Assembly (NCBI RefSeq): GCF_025602895.1
Contig: NW_026516226.1
Location: 248,001-312,000 of the forward strand
Source: Polychytrium aggregatum
Taxonomy: Eukaryota > Chytridiomycota > Chytridiomycetes > Polychytriales
Direction of reading: 5' to 3'
Length of the DNA stretch: 64,000 nt
In this document: positions 55,842-64,000 of the stretch, one piece after another
Layout: every line of letters starts with the position of its first letter
Position numbering within the stretch: the stretch's first letter is position 1
Program-made: the position numbers and the translations under genes
Notes under the pieces: model-generated
What the model was told of the DNA's origin: nothing
Databases searched by the model: none
Seen by the model: only the letters and a program-made list of their open reading frames with translations

Positions 55842-56955
55842 TTAGAGCGTTAGACCAAGGACGGCAACAGCAGCACCAAAGGCAAGCGAGACCAAGGGGA
55901 CGGCCAGGGTGGCAGCGGAGGACGAGGGCTTGGAGCTCGGGGACGAGCTGGTAGTGCTGCTGGCGGCGACAGGCGAGGGCGACGGCGTCGGAGTGGGCAG
56001 GGTGCAGTTTCCGGTCAAGCCAGCGCGGCCAGTGTCGCCGAGGGCAACCGAGACGGCGAGCAGGTTGGCGGGGGTGGCCGGGATGCCGCCATAGCAGACG
56101 GTCGAGATGCTGTAGGTGATGGCAGCACCGGCAGGGCTGCTCACGTAGACAAAGAAGAGATCGGTGGTGCCGGGGGCAATGGTGGCATTGCACGAGTCGG
56201 TGTGCTGCAGAGGGGGGTTGCTGAAGCCGCTGACGGTGATGGTCTTGCCGGCGAGCGAGGGCTGACCCTTATAGTCGCAGGCAACGGAGATGTCGGCCGA
56301 GTAGTTGGCGCCGGGGCTGTTTGGAGCGATGGACAGATGGGCGGATGGTGGTGAAAGACAGTAATTAGAGATGGCCGTTGATGATCAAGCCGAGGGTAAA
56401 TAACAAGTGGCAGTGTCGGGAGAGTGTGGGATTGGAGAACAACAGCGGCAACGGCAGCAACAGTAGCAACAGCAATAACAATAACAATAACAACAGAAGC
56501 GGCCTTGGTCGTTCGTTTGGTCTCTGTCGCCAGACCCGACACAACCTGCGCGGACAACACACTTACCCCGACGAGTTGCCGACCAGGTCGACGACGGTGC
56601 CGAGCAGAGTGTACTGCGTGCAGGTCGCCAGGCACTGGGCGTTGCTACCGCAGCTCTGAATGACGCTGCAGGTGAAGGTGCCGTCGGTCTGGGCGAGCGC
56701 TGCACAACCAGCACGCAGACACAGCGGGGAATAGAGAGAGGCGATAGCGCATGATGGTGGTGGTGATAGAGCATGGCGATAGAGTAGATGGCATAAGTGG
56801 ATGCAAAGCGGCAGTTTCGATAGGTCCCCGGCGGTGCACTCCTCTGTCTGCAGCACACAGGAATAGGCCAGGCCACACCCCAGCCGGCGATACAGAAAGC
56901 GGGTCTTACCAGAGCCGGCGAGGGCCAGGAGCGAGAGAGCAGTGATGGACTTCAT
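55842..56955 (-). CDS. Secreted Cys-rich protein, probably GPI-anchored, family member A
   Basis: Three exons (56955-56910, 56699-56567, 56316-55842) give 217 residues. Splicing inside the signal peptide yields MKSITALSLLALAGSALA. The mature part starts TFTCSVIQSCGSNAQCLATC (N-terminal Cys block), then LLGTVVDLVGNSSG, ANYSADISVACDYKG, ITVSGFSNPP and ISTVCYGGIPATPANL. A Pro/Ser/Thr-rich stalk (TPTPSPSPVAASS) and a hydrophobic end (FGAAVAVLGLTL) indicate a GPI anchor. It shares intron positions and phases (1, then 2) with the two genes to its right, so the three arose by tandem duplication. I recognise no named domain; a small cell-surface or adhesion protein is a guess. Intron 2 contains CAA/CAG triplet repeats. 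Confidence 0.85.
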
Positions 56956-57538
56956 GGCGGCGGATGGACTGACGGAGTGGTGTGCAGATGGAGAGATGGA
57001 CAGATGGCCGGACAGACTAGACGAATGCTGGCAGCAGAAGCGCTTATGAGGAAAAGAGAGGCGATCGGCACCCAAAGCCAAAGAGCGGCCGACCGAAAAG
57101 CGCCTCGACAGGGACGACGTCGGAAAAGAAGGCCGGCCGGAAAAGGAAGGCGCGCCGCGGCGCCCGCCAATGGGAGCGCGTGGCCGGCTGCGCGTGCATG
57201 CTGCGCAACACTGTACTGTGGCCGCCGTGTGCTGCGACGCGCGCTGGTCGTGTGGCACCAGCTGCGGTGCGCGTTTGGGCTTCTGGATGCGGCTGTGGTT
57301 GGCGGTGGAGGTGGTGGTGGTGGGGGACCGCGGTGATGCCCACGGTCACCAACGTGGTGGCCATGGCACTCGACCAACATGGCCTGGCCGTTCTGTGCAT
57401 GCACATGCACCAGGCCTGTCGCCGGCCCAAGGATCTGGGTCGAGCATCAGGAGCATCAGGAGCATCAGGAGCATCAGGAGCATCAGGAGCATCAGGAGCA
57501 TCAGGAGCATCAGGAGCATCAGGGACGGCGAGCATGGT
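56956..57538. other. Intergenic between family members A and B, with 9-base repeat array
   Basis: About 580 bases: promoter of member A, a GGT-rich stretch near 57305-57330 and the GAGCATCAG array at 57442-57522. No gene supported. Confidence 0.5.
57442..57522. repeat. (GAGCATCAG)9 nonanucleotide array
   Basis: Nine perfect 9-base units, starting 17 bases beyond the stop codon of member B on the minus strand, so it lies in or next to that gene's 3' UTR. No spacers, hence not a CRISPR array. Confidence 0.95.
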
Positions 57539-58600
57539 CTATTCCCGGACTGCTCCCACCACCACCGCTACCGCCATCGCGACCAGCGCTGTCGCCAGCC
57601 CCGCCGACCATCCGGGCCTCTGTCCTTCCGAATACACCATCACAATTTTGGTTCCGTTGGTCCCGTTGACGACTTGCAGCCCGTTGTTCGGCGCAGGGGC
57701 CGGCGTCGACAGCGGCGTCGGCAGAGCACACCACGGATTGCCGTACTGCGTGCCGTTCGTGCCTGTCCCGGTGCTCGGGTACAGCCCCACGACATTGCTG
57801 AGGTGCTGGACGGTATCGTTCGTCACCGCAAACCCTCCGTAGCAGATCGATGTCAGATTGTAGATCGTGAAGGACGTCCCCAGCAGCACATTCTTGTATG
57901 TCGTCGAGTTAAAAAAGAACAGCCGGGTGTCGCCCACGCTGACGTCCGCCTGGCACACTTCGTTGGTCGGCACTGCGGCGGTTGGCTGTGCCCGGGTGAT
58001 GTTGGGGGCATGGTTGAAGTTGTTGATGGTCATGATGTTCCCGTAGAAGCTGCCCTTGAAGCTGCACTGCACAAGGACATTGGCCGAGTAGTTTCCGCTG
58101 GCCCTGGCGATCGAGTTCCGAGGTGGCCCGTCCGAGTGAGCACAGCCAGCATCAGTCTCGGGCTTGGACGTTGTGTGCGTGCAGCATATTTGCAATTCAC
58201 CCTCACAGCCAGTACCAGTCCCAGTCCCAGTACTAGTACCAGCATCACTACGAGCATCACTACCAGCATCGGCCACAGCAGCAACACTCACGCCGGCAAT
58301 CCGGTGCCCGTGTTGACGTTGATGACCCGCCCCAGCACAATGTACGGGCTGCATGTGCTGAGGCATTCAATATCGCTGTTGGGGCATGGATACGAAGCTG
58401 TGCATGGATAGTATCCTGCGTACACCTCCGCTGCTGAGAGCGCAGAGCCGTCAGTTTGCAATCTGGCAGACTTGTCCCTTCTCGCCCCGCCAGTACTCCA
58501 CACACACCACCGTGGCTCTCCTTTTCAGCCTCTGCTCCTCATACGATGTATCTGCCATACCTAGAAGCGACAAGAGGAACAGCGTGCCGCTCAAGTTCAT
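57539..58600 (-). CDS. Secreted Cys-rich protein, probably GPI-anchored, family member B
   Basis: Three exons (58600-58561, 58433-58292, 58103-57539) give 248 residues. Signal peptide MNLSGTLFLLSLLAAEVYA is again interrupted by a phase-1 intron. Mature part: YPCTASYPCPNSDIECLSTC, YIVLGRVINVNTGTG, GNYSANVLVQCSFKG, ITSICYGG-like block (LTSICYGGFAVTNDTV). It has more Asn-linked glycosylation sites than its siblings (NGTNGTK, NSTTY, NLTS). The C-terminus is hydrophobic (LATALVAMAVAVVVGAV) but ends in a charged RE, so a true GPI signal is less clear; it could be a transmembrane tail. Function unknown. Second of three tandem paralogs. Confidence 0.84.
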
Positions 58601-59284
58601 CGCGGTGGTCTCTGGTTGAATCGATAGTGCGTCGCCGAGATAGCAAGCACTTCAAGTCCGGCTCTGACCCTGGCTCTGCTCGCAAATCCCTCTGGCATCG
58701 CTGCGACTTTGGGAGCCTGTGTCGTCTGCGCCAGCCTTGCCTCAGTGTTTGGTAACCTTGGCAGAAGCACACTGCTGCTTTCTGGAACAGCGCTCTCGAA
58801 AAACTGATTCGGAGAAGCACAGATTGCCAACTCTGTTCCGCTTGTGCTGCCAGTCTGTTCCGTTTGCGCTCTCAGTCTGGTCGCAGTCCTGTCTCACGCC
58901 CTTCCTCCAGCGAATCTCGGCGTCGGAGCTACAATATGGAGCAGAAATGCACAAGCATTGCAGTGAATGGCGATATTTCTTCAATGTGGTCGATATATCC
59001 ATGCTCTACGACTCCCCTCCGCTGCCTCGAGCCTGCCTGTTCCTTGCAACACACTACCGCCCTTCGTTTGTACATCCCCACTTTTATGACTGCTCTCGCC
59101 CACTCCGTGTGGGCTGAAGGATTCGCAAAACAGTGCCGGTCGCTCGTTAACAGTGGTTATGTATTCTGCGACTGGATGAGCGGGCTAGTGCTTCCTATCG
59201 CCCCTATCGTTCCAATTGCATATCACCGCACATCGCTCCACATCGCTTCATGTCGTTCCGCATCGCTTCAGTTCCTTGGTACTT
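58601..59284. other. Intergenic between family members B and C
   Basis: About 680 bases. Near 59222-59270 there is an irregular repeat of ACATCGCTCC/CATCGCTTCA units just beyond the member C stop. No gene seen. Confidence 0.5.
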
Positions 59285-60307
59285 CTAGTTAGCCGCCAGC
59301 AGTGCCACCAGCGACCCCATGCCAGCGACAGCGACGGCAAACTTGCCCAGTCGCGGCGAGACGGCGTCGCTCCCCGCGATGAAGCTGCCGCCCGATCCAC
59401 CCGACACCGTTGGAGGCGGGGGAGGAGGGGCTTGAGGAGCCGGAAGTGTGCAGCTCGCGCTTCCAAACAGCGCACCGCTTGTGCCGACACTGGCTCCGAT
59501 AACGTTGCTGACGTGCTGGATACTGTCGGCAGTCACGGGAATGCCTCCGTAGCAGACCGTCGAGATGGCATAGGTCTTGACGGTCGACGTCGACAGGCTG
59601 GAGATGTAAATGAAGAAGAGGTACTGCTTGCCGTCCGCGGAAATGCTGCCGTTGCAGGAGTTGGTGGGCGTTGCCGGTGGGTTACTGAACCCCGAGATCG
59701 TCAGGACTTGGCCGGCCAGCGATACGCCGCCTTTAAAACTGCATTGGACCACCACGCTGGCGGAGTAGGTGGAGCCTGGGCTGGAAGCGGCAGCAGGTCA
59801 GCATCCACCCGCCACCAGGGTCAGTACTGTTAGCGCCAGTATCTGTCGTACCAGTGCCGGCACACTATGCTCTATCGATGAGCATTCGAGAGACCGCCCA
59901 GTCTGATGCCGCCGCCGATTTCACCACCGACCTACCCAAGGACAGTACCGTTTGGTGAAATCACCTGTGAAACGGTTCCCATCACGACAATGTTGCTGCA
60001 AGTCGAGAGACACTCGACATCGTTCCCGCAGTTGATGCCAGACGAGCAGCTGTATGTTGCCGCTTGACAGGACGCTGAGGTTTGAAGTGTTTTAGTAGCA
60101 AGCTCAGGGATTTCAAGAGTTGGTTTGATACTTGTCCACTACGATCGCAGGACAGCCTCCTGTCAAAGATCGCAGCGGGCCATCTGCACTCGATTCCAGC
60201 ACTTGTCTCCCGTCGCACTGGATATCAACCCTCAGTATCCATCGCGGCGCTCACGTATCCTTACCCATTCCTGCTACGAAACCAAGCAACGCGATCAAAA
60301 GCTTCAT
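59285..60307 (-). CDS. Secreted Cys-rich protein, probably GPI-anchored, family member C
   Basis: Three exons (60307-60265, 60074-59936, 59780-59285) give 225 residues. Signal peptide MKLLIALLGFVAGMASCQA with a phase-1 intron inside. Mature part: TYSCSSGINCGNDVECLSTC, VVMGTVSQVISPNGTVLG, STYSASVVVQCSFKGG, LTISGFSNPP, AISTVCYGGIPVTADSI. A Pro-rich segment (APQAPPPPPPTVSGGSGG) and hydrophobic end (VAVAGMGSLVALLAAN) fit a GPI anchor. Closest to member A in the GFSNPP and STVCYGGIP blocks. The exon 1 plus exon 2 length (182 bases) equals that of member B. Function unknown. Confidence 0.86.
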
Positions 60308-61097
60308 CTTGAACTGAATCAGAGGAGCGGGAGCTTGGCTGGTTTGGACGATTGGCTGCTTCCCCAGTCGGCGAATGTGCTGAATAGCCAGCGGGGTTCT
60401 GACGACGGCTTGTGGATTCTGCTGCAGCGGGCTGCTACATCTAGCGTATCGCTTCGGGGGGCCAGACCATCGCCGCTTTTATACCCCCAAATTTCGTCGA
60501 TTCCCTCAGATGTTTGCTCCGCGCACCAAACCCAGATTGTTCTGCCGACGATAGCTCGCTTCTCCCACTCGGATTCCACAGCTCCGCGACAACAAACAAA
60601 CACTCAGTCGAAAATGAAGACAGCGACTCCAACTTTGGTGCCAGGGGTCTCAGTCTAACATGTACTCCGCGACAACCCAACGCCCCTGGCAATAGTTAAC
60701 TGGTCACCTCGGCAGTCCCCGGGTGAGGATCATGGCCAGCCCACGATGTTACGAGACTACAAATCGTTTGGCTGCTGATCCAAAAATGTCGTATTGATTC
60801 CAGCGACTGCAGTCATCACAGGAACATGTTGAAATTGAGCAGCAGCGACCGGGACAGACTCTTTTCTCTCTGAAGGAAACGCCACAGCTTGTTCACCGCC
60901 GAGCACTTCTGCAAATCCCATGCTCTTCGAGGTTGCAGCTTGCGTTTCTCACAGTCTCCCCACACAGCCGCCACCCTCCCTCGCAGTTCCCACTCGGCCC
61001 TCACATACAGCTCCCTCCAAGGCATGACCGGGAGCATCTCGCTCGATGACAACGATGGCGTGTATTCGCATCCACAGATTGATTCGGCAGGCGCCGT
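60308..61097. other. Intergenic, promoter of family member C
   Basis: About 790 bases: TATA box at 60475-60484 for member C and the 3' flank of the siroheme synthase gene. No further gene recognised. Confidence 0.5.
60475..60484 (-). promoter_or_regulatory. TATA box of family member C
   Basis: Minus-strand GGTATAAAAG, about 170 bases upstream of the ATG at 60307. Confidence 0.65.
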
Positions 61098-63321
61098 TCA
61101 ACTATGTTCCGCTGGTTTGACAGCCTCTGCAGACTCGGGCCGGCTATTCAATGCCCAGATTGACTCTCCCACGACGATGAGCGACGGGCTGCCCACAGCT
61201 GCCGCGGCCACAATCTCGACAATTGTCTCGAGGGTGCCTGTGACGACCCGCTGCTCCGGCAGAGTTCCGTTCTCGATCACAGCCACGGGAGTCGCGCTTG
61301 GATATTCCTGCTCCGAGAACAGCTGGACAAGCTCCTTCAGCCGCAGGACAGACATCAGAACGACCGTCGAACGCTTCTCGTAGTACGGCGGGATGTTTGG
61401 ATAGGCGCCATTCTCGCCACGGCCTGAGAGTACCAGCACCTGGTCGGCAACGCCGCGGTGGGTCACAGGGATCATTGCGGCCTCGGGGACGGCAATGCAG
61501 GAGCTGATGCCAGGCACAACCGTGGGCTCGTATCCCTGCTCACGGAAGAATGCCACTTCTTCGCCACCCCGACCAAACAGGAACGGGTCGCCGCCCTTGA
61601 GCCGGACGACGGTTCGGCCTTTCTTCAGCTCTTCGAGGCACATGTCGTTGGCGCTGAGCTGGGCACGGTCGGACTGGCCCGCAGCCTTGCGCGGCACAAA
61701 CCTGAGGGCCGACTTTCGGATCAACTTGAGCACCGACGGCGACACCAGTTGGTCCGACACAACCACGTCGGCCGTCTTGAGGGCCTCGGCCGCCCGGAGC
61801 GTGAGCAGATCGGCCGGTCCTGGGCCTGCTCCCACCAGAATCAACTTGCCAGCGCGTCGGCCGAACCCGAGCGGAAGCGGAAGCGGGAGAGCTCGAACTC
61901 CGGATCCGACCATCGATACAATCGACACCGGAATGCCCACCAAAGCAGCTCCGGTCTGCTGGATGTACGACAGGGTTGAGTACGAGACCGTCTGGAGCGC
62001 TGTCGTGCCGTATCCCTTGGCAGCCGAAATGCTGCTGAGTCCGGCGGTAGCGATACCTCCAAGGAAACCAAGCGTCCCCTGGGGGCGAGATGACGCCTGG
62101 GCAGCTATGTCTTGGGACCGGGAGCCTCGGGAGATGGAGGCTTGGGGAGGGGGTGCCTCGCCCCGCTCGTACGAGTCCAGCAACTTCATCACCTGCGCAA
62201 TAGGATCAGCAGCATTGTAGTGTCAATGACCAGACCAGCGATTCAACGGTCTAATCGCAAACTCTGCCACGCCCGAGCATTTTCCGGGCGCACACACACC
62301 TCGTCTTCGGTCATCTTGGCCATGTCTTCAAAGCTCCACTGGTCGCAGAGGCGGCTGAACCAGCGCATGCGCCGGTCGACCGACTCGGGGCTCATGTCCG
62401 CATGTCGCTCGCGGACCCGCTTTCGCAGGTTGCCGATCCGTTCAACAGCCCGGCATGTTTGCTCGGGTCCGCCAGGAAGCGAGCTGACCACATGGCTTCG
62501 GAGGCGGGCAGCTAGTCGAGGGCCGCAGCCGTTGGTGGAGATGCCGATCTGGCGAGCCGCATCCACAAACAGATCAAAGGATCAGCGGCGTCATTGCATG
62601 GACGGCATGGGCGGTATTGCGCATTGGATGTGGGTTGCAGATATCCAGTTGGGATGAATTCCGCATCGGTAAGGTCGCAAGCCATCGATTGGATTGGGGT
62701 GTGGGTCGTCGATTGCATCGACAGATGCATATTTGGTACCGGGATGTTGATGTGACGCTGCGTTAGTGCATCGACAGGACGCCATATGCAATCCATCGGA
62801 CACAGATGCGACGACGCTCATGCCGGCCAAATCCCAAGCGATTCTCCAACTGAGGGCAAGCGCTTTCCGGTCCATGCGAGTGCCGGTCAACCCTGCTATT
62901 GGCTGCTGACCTGCAACGGCCCCTCGCGATACTGAGCCATGAAGTAAAAGTCGCAGAGGTCCGGGATATCGGCGCAGTTGACGAGGATGCTTCGAGCACG
63001 GCACAGCTGTGCGATCCGGGCCGACTCTTCGTGATCGTCAATGCAGGACAGGACCATATAGACACCGCCGTCGAGGTCCAGATCGGCGTCGTCAAAGTTG
63101 CGGTCCAGATGGCGCACCTGGCCCAGGTCGATGCGTTGCTGCACAGCGGCCGTGAGGCCGGTCTGCGGCGCTACGATCGTGACCCGGGCATCGGCGTCTA
63201 GGGCGAAGAAGATACGCCCGGTGGCTTCCTTGCCTCCTCCGACGATGAGGACGTGCTTGTCAGCGAGTCGTAGGGCGGCCAGGAATGACGCCTGTCCGTG
63301 GACCTGTTTGAGCTCGGCCAT
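61098..63321 (-). CDS. Fused siroheme synthase (Met8-like dehydrogenase/ferrochelatase + Met1-like uroporphyrinogen-III methyltransferase)
   Basis: Three exons (63321-62911, 62548-62300, 62192-61098) give 584 residues. Residues 1-220 are Met8/CysG-N: Rossmann motif HVLIVGGGKEATGR (GGG 28-30), VNCADIPDLCDFYFMAQYR, GPLQIGISTNGCGPRLAARL and a dimer helix region (RKRVRERHADMSPES). Residues 334-584 are the SAM-dependent methyltransferase: GKLILVGAGPGPADLLTLRA, VVRLKGGDPFLFGRGGEE, VVPGISSCIAVPE, PVTHRGVA. Together these cover uroporphyrinogen III to siroheme, the cofactor of sulfite reductase. Budding yeast has the two parts as separate genes (MET8 and MET1); bacteria fuse them as CysG. The linker (260-330) is unusually long and hydrophobic (LGFLGGIATAGL, GAALVGIPVSIVSMVGSGV), possibly membrane-associated. 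Confidence 0.94.
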
Positions 63322-64000
63322 GGCGGTTGGAGGGAGAGTGGCTGTACTTGGGAGAAGAGAGATGGCGGGTAGGGGTTCTCGGGCAGTTCTGCTTTTCTGG
63401 CGAGGACTTGCACAGTGCGGTTCGGTCGTGGACAGTGCGGCTCGGTCTTTCTGTTCGACAGCTCAGCTTGGTCTGGCTTGATCGGGACGGTATGCTCGAA
63501 AGAGCGCAATCAGCCCTGTGCCTGATTTCGGTGTGGCTTTTTTTGGCAGCGCAGTCGGGCACGTGGAATGGCGTGGGCCATGGGACAGGCATGGTCGACT
63601 CAGGGCCGTATCCAGCATGGCAGGCGGGCACTCGACAGCAGGGCCCTGAACATACACCGCTCATCACACACCGTCAAGTGGATATAATCATTTCCCTGTG
63701 TGGGGCGAAGTATCCAGCACAGCGAGCGAACAGGCAAGGTCGCTGGTTTGGGTACCGATCCAAGCCGTCCAGCCAGATCGATCAGCATCAACCGATGTGA
63801 AGGTGTCCCGGTTCAAATCAAGTTCGCTGTAACGAGCGCCAATACCAATCACGAATACGTCATTTGCACACAATCCACACCGTCGGGCCATTCACATATT
63901 TCGAGTAACCTGCTTCGGATAAGCCGCCTCTCCTCTTCACCGCCAGCCCCGTTGGCCTCTGCGTCCCATCGTTCTGTCGTGATGAAGGTCCAGATCGACG
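63322..64000. other. Intergenic to window end, promoter of siroheme synthase
   Basis: About 680 bases with no convincing gene. At 63982 an ATG (MKVQID...) follows a CT-rich leader-like stretch and may start a plus-strand gene cut by the window end; only six full codons are visible. Confidence 0.35.

Noticed and set aside
57442-57522. Possible CRISPR-like array
   Set aside because: Nine identical 9-base units with no spacers, in a eukaryotic genome; a simple tandem repeat.
63790-63835. GGTTCAAATC motif resembling a tRNA T arm
   Set aside because: No matching acceptor, D or anticodon arm can be folded around it.

Overview
This is a gene-dense nuclear window from an early-diverging fungus, most likely a chytrid. 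The placement rests on gene content: a copper-fist transcription factor and a GCN4-type bZIP (fungal families) sit beside genes that budding yeast lacks, such as an SCFD2-type SM protein, TANGO2, a bulb-lectin/CAP fusion and a Sel1-repeat protein. Genes carry many short GT-AG introns, including very small exons. The phylum is an inference.

Layout, left to right. 0-8 kb: a PYP1-like HAD phosphatase and two tandem copper radical oxidases (glyoxal-oxidase type) with signal peptides and GPI-like tails. 8.5-13 kb: SCFD2-like SM protein. 14-17 kb: TANGO2/NRDE protein and a Sel1-repeat protein. 20-22 kb: copper-fist regulator with Cys-rich clusters. 23-24 kb: universal stress protein. 24.7-30.8 kb: START-domain protein and splicing factor SF3B1. 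31.4-34.2 kb: PDCD2/TSR4-like ribosome-assembly factor. 34.9-36.6 kb: secreted bulb-lectin/CAP fusion.

36.7-40.9 kb: a large inverted repeat (arms about 1.1 kb, spacer 2.0 kb). Each arm has an identical tRNA-Glu/tRNA-Thr pair, and the spacer has a tRNA-Gly. 41-45 kb: a mitochondrial-type scramblase and a 3-mercaptopyruvate sulfurtransferase, divergent across a (GA)36 microsatellite. 45-49 kb: a single-pass membrane protein and exosome cofactor MPP6, then a tRNA-Glu/tRNA-Gln pair. 49.7-52.9 kb: telomere protein POT1. 54-55 kb: GCN4-like bZIP whose leader holds three short upstream ORFs. 55.8-60.3 kb: three tandem paralogs of a secreted, probably GPI-anchored Cys-rich family. 61-63.3 kb: fused Met8-Met1 siroheme synthase.

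Most genes are independent housekeeping loci. Two groupings may be functional. A copper-sensing regulator lies near two copper enzymes. A GCN4-type regulator shares the window with sulfur-metabolism genes (siroheme synthase, mercaptopyruvate sulfurtransferase). Neither link is shown by the sequence alone. Exon boundaries were placed by hand from splice signals, reading phase and family conservation. Where exons are listed, their lengths sum to a whole number of codons.
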